From JALHRI01 sp044351685 (GTDB taxonomy: Bacteria; Pseudomonadota; Alphaproteobacteria; Rickettsiales; UBA3002), in contig JBILFK010000061.1 of assembly GCA_044351685.1 (NCBI GenBank), forward strand, positions 1 through 8,717: DNA of 8,717 nucleotides. Direction: 5' to 3'. The notes under the pieces are model-generated. The model saw nothing but the letters and a program-made list of their open reading frames with translations. It was not told the origin of the DNA and ran no database searches. This document shows, piece after piece, positions 1 to 6,637 of the stretch. The translations under genes and the position numbers were made by a program. Each line of letters begins with the position of its first letter. Within the stretch, counting starts at the first letter, position 1.

Positions 1-1
1 A

Positions 2-658
2 ATCGTCACCAGTGGTGTTGGCTTTGCCGGAGAACTTAACCCGCAACCAGGACCCGATAACCAACAACGCACCCCAAACGGCCAACCCATAACACCCGAT
101 GTGCGGCGGCAGGGATGGCAGTTATTTATTCAATACCAACTCGCCAATTTAGTAACATTTGGCGGCATGTCGCTTGATGCAGCACAACGCCACTTACTTC
201 GTGCTACCGATGGCATGCCCGAGTTACAAGCGGTAATTAATTCCATTCCAATGAATCATACTGTTAGCGTAGTTGGCGTGAGCGATGATATTCGTAGATT
301 TGAACGCCAATATGGGAACTTTGCAAATCTCAGCACCATCTACGAAGATATGGCCGTGCTTAGCGACGCAGCCGATCTATTGGTATCTAGCGCCGCGCAA
401 AACTTAACTCCCGAGCAACGCGCAGCAGCTATCGCCACCTTGCGCGCAGCCTATCGCGCTTCTCAGCAGCCCGAAGCAGAAATCCAGCGCATACGCGCTT
501 TCGTAACCAACATCGAAACTGCGCGCGGCGACCGCAGAACAATGAACCCCGATATGCGAAGCATTTTGCAATCAGCGGCGCAACTTGCTGAACTTGGGCC
601 GAATGGCGGCGCACTCCACAGCAATGGTTATTGGATGGGATTACGCAATGTTTTCTAA
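2..658 (+). CDS. Unrecognised protein, 3' part (5' end outside window)
   Basis: I do not recognise this gene. The frame is open from position 2, so the gene begins before the window. The GTG at 101 is probably an internal valine, since nothing like a Shine-Dalgarno sequence precedes it. About 218 codons are visible, ending at TAA 656-658. The first 33 or so residues are rich in Pro, Gln and Asn and look like a linker (NPQPGPDNQQRTPNGQPITPD lies in this stretch). A mostly helical, Ala/Gln-rich region follows, with LDAAQ encoded at 173-187 and a possible coiled-coil stretch around 410-520. There is no cysteine and no lysine in the visible part, unlike the operon proteins. No signal peptide or membrane segment is visible, but the N-terminus is missing. 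The same frame continues past the stop into 680-1240, so this could be the front of one interrupted gene. Confidence applies to its being coding, not to any function. Confidence 0.6.
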   Translation: MVTSGVGFAGELNPQPGPDNQQRTPNGQPITPDVRRQGWQLFIQYQLANLVTFGGMSLDAAQRHLLRATDGMPELQAVINSIPMNHTVSVVGVSDDIRRFERQYGNFANLSTIYEDMAVLSDAADLLVSSAAQNLTPEQRAAAIATLRAAYRASQQPEAEIQRIRAFVTNIETARGDRRTMNPDMRSILQSAAQLAELGPNGGALHSNGYWMGLRNVF

Positions 659-679
659 ACCTTAGCTCCGCTTGAAGGC

Positions 680-1240
680 GTGCCTGCCACTCGGAACGAA
701 CACCGTGCGAGCACTTGGAAAACAATCTTGGACCAGATACCCAATTTGGATGCCGCGCAGTCAAATTTCCTCAATACATTTAATGGCCTGATTAATGGTC
801 TAAGTAGCGGTAATATTGGTAGCAGTGCACAAGCGATTCTTCAGCGGCTTTCTGCAAACGAAACTGCTGCGGATGCATCAGGTTTCACACAGGTTTCATG
901 GTCACAATCCGTCCAAGATTGGTGGAATGGTACACCCACAAACACGCTGACCGCCTATCGTAATCAACTTACCACGTTAACCAATCAGTTAAGGCAATAC
1001 CGAAATGACCCCGTGCTTGGTCAAATCTACCAAAACACCATGATAGAGATAGCCGCACTTAATCAAATCGAACATCGCCTAGACATCATGCGTGGCACTC
1101 CTGCTCTCATGGCAGAGCGCGAGAATCCAGCCAGCTATGAAGTTGCAGCCGCTTCCCCTGCACCAGAAGGTGGCCACACGCCAACCCCAATTAGGATCCC
1201 ACCCACATCGGGCACCCCAAGCGTAATACAAACCGCTTAG
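680..1240 (+). CDS. Unrecognised protein, or the 3' half of an interrupted gene
   Basis: I do not recognise this 186-codon frame. It shares its frame with the preceding 2-658 frame and is separated from it by a single TAA plus seven sense codons. The start is doubtful: the GTG at 680 has a GAAGG only one base upstream, which is too close to work well. A translation of its own is therefore weakly supported, and readthrough, a nonsense mutation or a sequencing error are all possible. The product has one lysine and no cysteine, and is rich in Asn, Gln, Thr and Ala. Early in the frame LDAAQ recurs (746-760), echoing the upstream frame. A helical, Gln/Leu-rich part lies in the middle (about 940-1090). 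The last 35 residues form a Pro/Thr/Ser-rich, probably disordered tail. The stop TAG (1238-1240) overlaps the TAA of the convergent prpD gene. Confidence 0.5.
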   Translation: MPATRNEHRASTWKTILDQIPNLDAAQSNFLNTFNGLINGLSSGNIGSSAQAILQRLSANETAADASGFTQVSWSQSVQDWWNGTPTNTLTAYRNQLTTLTNQLRQYRNDPVLGQIYQNTMIEIAALNQIEHRLDIMRGTPALMAERENPASYEVAAASPAPEGGHTPTPIRIPPTSGTPSVIQTA

Positions 1241-2700
1241 CCGGCGGCGCGTTTAAGCCCCACGGCTTCGGGCTGTGCCAACAATGCCATAAAATCCTGC
1301 ACGGGCATAGCGTGCAGTTTTTTCGCATCATTCAGCACGGCAAAAATGCTTTCGGCCTGCTGCGTGCCATAACGCGTGGCCACGTTGCTGCGGAATTTTT
1401 CAACCAGCACGGGCATGCCTTCGGCGCGCCTGCGGCGATGGCCAATAGGGTAATGAATTTCCACGCGCTCGGTGACGGTTCCATCTTTGAAAAACACCTG
1501 CACGGCATTGGCTATCGAGCGTTTTTCTGGGTCGTGATAATCCTTACTGAAACTAGTATCCTCCGATACCACCATCGCATCGCGCAGCGCATCCACACGC
1601 GGATCACACGCGACATCTTCTTCGTAATCTTCGGCCACCAAATTCCCCTTCAGCAAACCAATCGCAACCATATATTGCAGGCAATGGTCGCGGTCGGCGG
1701 GGTTGTGCAGCGGGCCAGTTTTACTGATAATTCGAATTGCTGATTCATGCGTTGTAAGCTCAATTTTGCTAATGTCATTTAAACGGTCTTTAATGTGCGG
1801 GTGCAGTTTCACCGCCGCTTCCACCGCCGTTTGCGAGTGGAATTCTGCTGGGAATGAAATTTTGAACAATACCTGCTCCATCACATACGAGCCAAACGGG
1901 CGCTGGAACACAAACGGTTTGCCCTTAAACAGCACATCGTAAAAGCCCCATTTCGGAACCGTTAGCACGCTTGGGTAACCCATTTCGCCCGCCAGCACCA
2001 TTTGCGCAAGGCGCACTGCACGGCTGGTAGCATCGCCTGCTGCCCAGCTTTTGCGCGAGCCGGTGTTGGGGCTGTGGCGGTAGGTGCGCATGGCCTGCCC
2101 ATCGACAAAGGCGTGCGACACTGCATCAATAATCTGTTCGCGCGTGCCACCCAGAATTTTAGTCACCACCGCAGTCGATGCCAGCTTCACCAATATCACA
2201 TGGTCAATGCCCACGCGGTTGAAGCTATTTTCCAGTGCAAAGCAGCCTTGAATTTCATGGGCTTTAATCATGGCAGTTAGCACGTCGCGCATGGTGATGG
2301 TTGCGCCGCGCTGCGCCATATAATCGGCGCCCGCTAAAATGGCGCCCAGATTATCCGATGGGTGGCCCCATTCGGCAGCAAGCCAGGTGTCATTAAAATC
2401 CAACCAGCGAATCATGCAGCCAATATCGAAGGCGGCTTTCACAAGGTCGAGCACATAAGGTGTGGCAGGCACACGCACGCCTTTCGGCACAATGGTGCCT
2501 TCGACTACCGGCCCAAGCAGCTTACTGCATTCACGGAAATTCAGCGCGAGGAAACCGCAACCCAGCGTATCCATCAGGCAATAGCGCGCGGTTTCATAGG
2601 CCTCATCCGATTTCACATCGTAATTTGCCACATAATCGGCAATTTGCACCAGCACATCATCGGGCGCTGGGCGTGCATTATATTCAACATTGCCAGACAT
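1237..2700 (-). CDS. prpD: 2-methylcitrate dehydratase PrpD (MmgE/PrpD family)
   Basis: This enzyme dehydrates 2-methylcitrate to 2-methyl-cis-aconitate in the cytosolic methylcitrate cycle, without an iron-sulfur cluster. The 487 residues match the usual length of E. coli-type PrpD (about 480). The family signature is clear: ADYV near residue 21, ARYCLMDTLGCG near 38-49, LLGPVVEGT near 61, the block IRWLDFNDTWLAAEWGHPSD near 97-116, and RHSPNTGSRKSWAAGDATSR near 208-227. These blocks resemble enteric PrpD more than distant MmgE-type paralogues. The ATG at 2698-2700 is preceded by AAGGA with five bases of spacing. It is the last gene of the operon, 12 bases after prpC. Hydration of the product to 2-methylisocitrate would need an aconitase encoded elsewhere. 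Its TAA stop overlaps the TAG of the convergent frame, and I see no terminator hairpin with a T-run there. Confidence 0.95.
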   Translation of the reverse strand: MSGNVEYNARPAPDDVLVQIADYVANYDVKSDEAYETARYCLMDTLGCGFLALNFRECSKLLGPVVEGTIVPKGVRVPATPYVLDLVKAAFDIGCMIRWLDFNDTWLAAEWGHPSDNLGAILAGADYMAQRGATITMRDVLTAMIKAHEIQGCFALENSFNRVGIDHVILVKLASTAVVTKILGGTREQIIDAVSHAFVDGQAMRTYRHSPNTGSRKSWAAGDATSRAVRLAQMVLAGEMGYPSVLTVPKWGFYDVLFKGKPFVFQRPFGSYVMEQVLFKISFPAEFHSQTAVEAAVKLHPHIKDRLNDISKIELTTHESAIRIISKTGPLHNPADRDHCLQYMVAIGLLKGNLVAEDYEEDVACDPRVDALRDAMVVSEDTSFSKDYHDPEKRSIANAVQVFFKDGTVTERVEIHYPIGHRRRRAEGMPVLVEKFRSNVATRYGTQQAESIFAVLNDAKKLHAMPVQDFMALLAQPEAVGLKRAAG

Positions 2701-2712
2701 AAAAATCCTTTG

Positions 2713-3837
2713 CTACGCAGCCTTGCGTTGTTCGAGTGGAATATAGGAAAGCCCGGAATCCCCCGTGTAATTCGAGGTGGGGCGAATCAGTTTGTTATTG
2801 GCGCGCTGCTCCATCACATGCGCTGCCCAGCCCGTGATGCGCGAACACACAAACACCGGCGTAAATAGCGGTGTTGGGATACCCATCATATGATACACCG
2901 AGGCGCTATAGAAATCGAGGTTGGGGAATAATTTTTTCTCATCCCACATCAGCGTTTCAATCGCTTCAGAAACATCGAACAGGTTTTTATTACCCTGCGC
3001 TTCACACAGGCGCTTCGACCAGGCTTTAATCACCACATTACGCGGATCGGCCTCGCTATACACACGGTGGCCAAAGCCCATAATCAGTTCTTTGTTGGCA
3101 ATCATCTGTTTCACGCCAGCAATCGCTGCTTCGGGTGTGGCAAAGCGTTCGATCAATTCCATCGCCGCCTCGTTTGCGCCGCCATGCAGTGGCCCACGCA
3201 GCGTGCCAATGGCCGCCGTAATCGCGGCATAAAAATCAGAACGCGTCGAAATACACACGCGCGCCGCAAACGTTGAGGCATTAAATTCATGCTCAGCATA
3301 TAAAATCAGTGAAACATGCATGGCCTTAATATGTTCAGCACTGGGCATTTTACCGTGTAACAATGTGAGGAAATGCTCGCCGATGCTTTCGGCGTTGCTG
3401 GTGCAAGTAATGCGTTTGCCGTGCTGCGAAAATTGCCACCAATACACCATGATAGAAGGCAGGGTTGCAAGCAACCTGTCGGTAATATCGGTTTGGGTAT
3501 GGCCTGCTGTTTCGCCTTCCAGCGTTCCTAGCATGGAAACGGCGGTACGCATCACATCCATCGGGTGGGCGGTGGCGGGAATACGTTCCAACACCTCTTT
3601 AAGTGCTTGCGGAATATCGCGCTGCGCCGCCAGTTTTTTGCGGTAGGCTGCCAGTTCGCTATGCGATGGCAAATGCCCATACACCAACAAAAACGCAACT
3701 TCTTCAAAGGTCGCATGTTCCGCTAAATCATAAATGCTGTAGCCGCGATATTCGAGCGTGTGCGCGCCACCTGCCGCAGAAATGGCAGTGTCGCCTGCAA
3801 CAATACCCGCTAATCCACCGGTTTTTACTTTACTCAT
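2713..3837 (-). CDS. prpC: 2-methylcitrate synthase PrpC (citrate synthase family)
   Basis: It condenses propionyl-CoA with oxaloacetate to give 2-methylcitrate, the entry step of the methylcitrate cycle. The 374 residues fit the short, prokaryotic PrpC/type II-like class rather than the longer GltA class of about 430. Visible landmarks are the N-terminal GLAGIVAGDTAIS and LEYRGYSIYDLA (from residue 8), AEHEFNASTF near 181, the active-site histidine in LHGGANE (about H218), the second histidine in MGFGHRVY (about H257), and the catalytic aspartate in NLDFYSASVY (about D308). Plain citrate synthase activity is possible as a side reaction, but the position between prpB and prpD makes methylcitrate synthase the likely role. 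The ATG at 3835-3837 has a strong AGGAGGG four bases upstream that overlaps the prpB stop, so translation is probably coupled. The gene ends in TAG. Confidence 0.95.
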   Translation of the reverse strand: MSKVKTGGLAGIVAGDTAISAAGGAHTLEYRGYSIYDLAEHATFEEVAFLLVYGHLPSHSELAAYRKKLAAQRDIPQALKEVLERIPATAHPMDVMRTAVSMLGTLEGETAGHTQTDITDRLLATLPSIMVYWWQFSQHGKRITCTSNAESIGEHFLTLLHGKMPSAEHIKAMHVSLILYAEHEFNASTFAARVCISTRSDFYAAITAAIGTLRGPLHGGANEAAMELIERFATPEAAIAGVKQMIANKELIMGFGHRVYSEADPRNVVIKAWSKRLCEAQGNKNLFDVSEAIETLMWDEKKLFPNLDFYSASVYHMMGIPTPLFTPVFVCSRITGWAAHVMEQRANNKLIRPTSNYTGDSGLSYIPLEQRKAA

Positions 3838-3841
3838 ATTG

Positions 3842-3849
3842 CCCTCCTA
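3842..3849 (-). promoter_or_regulatory. Shine-Dalgarno of prpC overlapping the prpB stop
   Basis: Read on the minus strand the junction is GTAGGAGGGCAATATG. The TAG (3849-3847) ends prpB, the AGGAGGG (3848-3842) is the ribosome binding site, and the prpC ATG follows after four bases. Ribosomes terminating on prpB would sit on the site, which favours reinitiation. Confidence 0.8.
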
Positions 3850-4698
3850 CGATGCGCGTTGCTTATCGAGTTCCGCCTCGAATTTCAAATAATCCAGATG
3901 CTCATAAAGTTCGGCGCGAGTTTGCATGGTATCCAGCACGGCTTTTTGCGTGCCATCGCGACGAATTGCACCGTACACATTCAGCGCTGCCTTGCTCATG
4001 GCGCGGAACGCCGAAAGTGGGTATAGCGCCATATCTACCCCCACCGATGCCAATTGTTCGGTGGTGTATAAATCGGTTTTGCCGAACTCGGTGATATTGG
4101 CGAGCAGCGGCACTCTCACCGCATCTTTGAAAGCGCGGTAATGCGCTAAATCGGTCATTGCTTCGGCAAAAATCGCATCGGCACCGGCTTCCACAAACGC
4201 CACGCCGCGTGCAATGGCTGCATCTAAGCCTTCCACTGCCAACGCATCGGTGCGCGCCATAATCATGAAGTGTTTATCGCTACGCGCATCGACAGCGGCC
4301 TTAATACGATCGGTCATTTCCTGCATGCTCACAATGGCTTTACCCGGGCGGTGGCCACAACGTTTATCTTCGATCTGGTCTTCGATATGCATGCCCGCCG
4401 CACCCGCTGCAATCATGATGCGCACAGTTTTACTAGCATCGCCCCAACCCGTATCCACATCGACCAGCAATGGCAGATTGCAAATATCTGTGATGCGGCG
4501 AGCATCTTCAGCGACATTTTCAAGTGTAGTTACGCCCAAATCGGGCTTACCGAAAGAAGCATTGGCCACCCCTGCACCCGAAAGATACAACGCACGAAAG
4601 CCCGAATGCTCGGCAAGCAGCGCGCTATAGGCATTGATAGCGCCAACAATTTGCAGCGGCGATTCAAGCTTCAGAGTATCAAAAAAATTCTGTTGCAT
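3847..4698 (-). CDS. prpB: 2-methylisocitrate lyase PrpB
   Basis: It cleaves 2-methylisocitrate to pyruvate and succinate, the last step of the methylcitrate cycle. It belongs to the isocitrate lyase/PEP mutase superfamily and needs Mg2+. Numbering from the GTG at 4701, the substrate-loop residues YLSGAGVANASFG lie near 39-51, the metal-binding DVDTGWG near 81-87, HIEDQ near 105-109, and the catalytic loop KRCGHRPGK near 113-121, where the cysteine is about C115. The KRCGHRPGK form and the length of about 283 residues fit PrpB rather than the much longer isocitrate lyase. Two starts are possible. I chose ATG 4698-4696 because AGGAG (4708-4704) then has five bases of spacing, against two for the adjacent GTG at 4701. 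The gap to the upstream SDR gene is eight bases. It ends in TAG inside the prpC ribosome binding site. Confidence 0.94.
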   Translation of the reverse strand: MQQNFFDTLKLESPLQIVGAINAYSALLAEHSGFRALYLSGAGVANASFGKPDLGVTTLENVAEDARRITDICNLPLLVDVDTGWGDASKTVRIMIAAGAAGMHIEDQIEDKRCGHRPGKAIVSMQEMTDRIKAAVDARSDKHFMIMARTDALAVEGLDAAIARGVAFVEAGADAIFAEAMTDLAHYRAFKDAVRVPLLANITEFGKTDLYTTEQLASVGVDMALYPLSAFRAMSKAALNVYGAIRRDGTQKAVLDTMQTRAELYEHLDYLKFEAELDKQRAS

Positions 4699-4703
4699 CA
4701 CCT

Positions 4704-4709
4704 CTCCTA
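4704..4709 (-). promoter_or_regulatory. Shine-Dalgarno of prpB overlapping the SDR stop
   Basis: The minus-strand junction reads TAGGAGAGGTGATG. The TAG (4709-4707) stops the upstream SDR gene and AGGAG (4708-4704) is the ribosome binding site. Its spacing selects ATG 4698-4696 over the overlapping GTG 4701-4699 as the prpB start. Confidence 0.8.
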
Positions 4710-5474
4710 TTTGGCAGCTAAACGTACTGCGCCATCAAGCCGAATCACCGAACCATTCAGCATCGCGTTTTCAATAATATGCTGGCACAGCGCCGCATAT
4801 TCACGCGGCTGCGTCAAGCGACGCGGAAACGGTATCATGCTACGCAAGGCTTCCTGAATTTTTTCGGGCAGGCCGGCAATCATGGGGGTGTGTACAATGC
4901 CGGGCGCAATCGTCATCACGCGAATGCCGTGGGCGGCAAATTCACGCGCTGCGGGTAATGTCATGGCCACTACACCACCTTTTGAAGCGCTATAGGCCAC
5001 CTGCCCAATTTGCCCCTCATAGGCCGCAATCGAGGCGGTGTTGATAATCACGCCGCGCTCGGCATCATCGCCGAGTGGTTCTGCTTTGGCCATGGCGGCT
5101 GCCACCAGTCGCATCACGTTATAGGTGCCGGTTAAATTCACGCCAATACCGCGTGTGAAATGCGCCAAATCCGCAGGTGCGCCTTCCTTATCAATCAGCT
5201 TCGCGCCTACCAGAATACCCGCGCACTGAATGAGCGCGCGCGGTGTGCCAATCGCTTTCAAGGTGGCATCCAGCGCGGCAAGCACACTGGCTTCATCGGT
5301 AACGTTGCAGCGTATGCCGATATGCCCAAGCGCTTTGGCATGCGCCTGCACGGCTTCTTCGTTAATATCCCACAGCGCAAGTTTTGCGCCCGATGCCGCA
5401 AGCGCCGAAGCCGTTTCTTTGCCAAGCCCACTGCCAGCGCCGGTGATGATAATGGGAAGCTGTGAAAGCTGCAT
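4707..5474 (-). CDS. HSD10-like short-chain 3-hydroxyacyl-CoA dehydrogenase
   Basis: This is a classical NAD-dependent SDR of 255 residues, closely resembling mitochondrial HSD10 (type II 3-hydroxyacyl-CoA dehydrogenase, 2-methyl-3-hydroxybutyryl-CoA dehydrogenase). It would oxidise a 3-hydroxyacyl-CoA to the 3-ketoacyl-CoA for the thiolase two genes upstream. The nucleotide site is TGAGSGLG (11-18), and an acidic residue after beta-2 (LWD, D36) favours NAD over NADP. The catalytic set is N113, S148 (in INTAS), Y161 and K165 (YSASK). HSD10-like stretches include GVIINTASIAAYEGQIGQ near 141-158, RVMTIAPG near 185-192, and the C-terminal IRLDGAVRL. Other substrates such as straight-chain hydroxyacyl-CoAs or steroids remain possible, since human HSD10 is promiscuous. 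The ATG at 5472-5474 follows AGGA with six bases of spacing. The SDR start is eight bases after the dehydrogenase stop. Confidence 0.88.
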   Translation of the reverse strand: MQLSQLPIIITGAGSGLGKETASALAASGAKLALWDINEEAVQAHAKALGHIGIRCNVTDEASVLAALDATLKAIGTPRALIQCAGILVGAKLIDKEGAPADLAHFTRGIGVNLTGTYNVMRLVAAAMAKAEPLGDDAERGVIINTASIAAYEGQIGQVAYSASKGGVVAMTLPAAREFAAHGIRVMTIAPGIVHTPMIAGLPEKIQEALRSMIPFPRRLTQPREYAALCQHIIENAMLNGSVIRLDGAVRLAAK

Positions 5475-5480
5475 GAGAAA

Positions 5481-5485
5481 TCCTA
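5481..5485 (-). promoter_or_regulatory. Shine-Dalgarno of the SDR gene overlapping the dehydrogenase stop
   Basis: The minus-strand junction reads TAGGATTTCTCATG. The TAG (5485-5483) ends the acyl-CoA dehydrogenase gene, AGGA (5484-5481) is the ribosome binding site, and the ATG comes six bases later. It is the first of three successive junctions with the same arrangement. Confidence 0.7.
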
Positions 5486-6616
5486 ACTGTGAAAGCCGCG
5501 GGCAATAATAATTTTTTGAATGTCGCTGGTGCCTTCATACATGCTGGCCACACGCACATCGCGGTAAATGCGTTCAAGCGGGAAATCTTCGACATAGCCA
5601 TAGCCACCCAGTGTTTGCATCGCATCGCGGCAAATGCGCTCGGCGGCTTCCGAAGCATAAAGTTTTGCCATGCACGCTTCGCTTAAACAAGGTTTGCCTG
5701 CATCTTTCAGGGCGGCGGCATGGTAAACAAGCTGGCGCGCAGCGTGCAGTTCGGTAGCCATATCGGCCAAACGAAACGCCACAGCCTGATGTTCAATAAT
5801 CGGTTTGCCAAACGTGATGCGTTCTTTGGCGTAGCCAAGCGCATAATCGTAAGCGGCCTGCGCCATGCCCACTGCCTGTGCGGCAATACCAATGCGCCCG
5901 CCTTCTAAATTGGAAAGCGCGATTTTATAGCCCTGCCCAGCCTCGCCCAGCATATGGCTTGCCGGAATACGGCATTGTTCAAACACAATTTGCGCAGTGT
6001 CGGAACAATGCTGTCCCATTTTTTTCTCGATACCTGCAACGCGGTAACCTTCGGTGTTAGTAGGCGCTAAAAACGCTGAAATGCCGCGCTTGCCAGCCGC
6101 ACTATCGGTAACCGCAAACACCAAAGCGATATGGCCATGTTTGCCAGAAGTGATAAATTGTTTGGTGCCAGAAATCACATAATCATCGCCCTCGCGCACA
6201 GCGCGGGTTTGCAATGCTGCCGGGTCAGAACCGGCATGCGGCTCGGTCAGGCAAAAACAGCCTATCATCTCGCCGCGCGCCACAGGCTTCAGGAATACTT
6301 CTTTTTGCGCATCGGTTCCGTAGGCAAGCAACGCCGAAGCCACCAGCGAATTCTGCACACTCATGATGGTAGAAATGGCGCCGTCCGCCGAGGCAATCGC
6401 GGCAATCGCTGCGGCCATCGAAACATAATCGGCGCCTACGCCATCCCACTGCGTCGGCACTACCATGCCCATCAGGCCAAGTGCGCCCATTTCCGCGAGT
6501 ATTTCTTTGGGGAATGCGTGGGTGCGGTCACGCTCAGCAGCGCCGGGCGCAATCTGCTCGTCGGCGAAGCGCTGCGCCATATCTACGATTAATTGTTGCG
6601 ATTCATTGAGTAACAT
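5483..6616 (-). CDS. Acyl-CoA dehydrogenase (short/branched-chain-like)
   Basis: This FAD enzyme makes the 2,3-double bond in an acyl-CoA and passes electrons to electron-transferring flavoprotein. The 377 residues are the full family length. The FAD/substrate motif CLTEPHAGSDPAAL is near 122-135, GTKQFITSG near 150-158, the dimer/FAD-binding region RIGIAAQAVGMAQAAYDYAL near 241-260, QTLGGYGY near 334-341, and the catalytic base lies in YEGTSDIQ (about E361). The position of the base near the C-terminus fits short, short/branched-chain and butyryl-CoA dehydrogenases, and excludes the isovaleryl and long-chain classes, in which the base sits elsewhere. By recall the C-terminal half resembles human SBCAD (ERITFGKPI, EAGKP-like and MAKLYASE segments). 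Exact chain length cannot be read from sequence. The ATG at 6614-6616 has only a weak GAAAG site upstream, and the 21-base gap after the thiolase gene is the longest in the operon. Confidence 0.92.
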   Translation of the reverse strand: MLLNESQQLIVDMAQRFADEQIAPGAAERDRTHAFPKEILAEMGALGLMGMVVPTQWDGVGADYVSMAAAIAAIASADGAISTIMSVQNSLVASALLAYGTDAQKEVFLKPVARGEMIGCFCLTEPHAGSDPAALQTRAVREGDDYVISGTKQFITSGKHGHIALVFAVTDSAAGKRGISAFLAPTNTEGYRVAGIEKKMGQHCSDTAQIVFEQCRIPASHMLGEAGQGYKIALSNLEGGRIGIAAQAVGMAQAAYDYALGYAKERITFGKPIIEHQAVAFRLADMATELHAARQLVYHAAALKDAGKPCLSEACMAKLYASEAAERICRDAMQTLGGYGYVEDFPLERIYRDVRVASMYEGTSDIQKIIIARGFHS

Positions 6617-6637
6617 AATGGCTTTCTAGTGGATTGT

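Noticed and set aside
101..103. GTG at 101 as the true start of the left gene
   Set aside because: No Shine-Dalgarno precedes it and the frame is open to the window edge with protein-like sequence upstream.
429..764. Minus-strand frame of 111 codons bridging the TAA at 656
   Set aside because: It is Arg/Cys-rich and low-complexity in the manner of antisense noise, has no ribosome binding site, and lies opposite frames with more protein-like composition.
1256..1274. Hairpin AGCCC/GGGCT as a terminator
   Set aside because: The stem is only five base pairs with a nine-base loop, sits inside the prpD coding region, and is not followed by a T-run on either strand.
4681..4687. Run of seven A (T on the coding strand) near the prpB start as a frameshift site
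   Set aside because: It encodes AAT TTT TTT in frame, with the full conserved PrpB sequence following, and no alternative-frame product of interest.
4270..4857. Plus-strand frame of 195 codons opposite prpB and the SDR gene
   Set aside because: It crosses the junction of two well-conserved minus-strand genes and its product is unlike any family I know.
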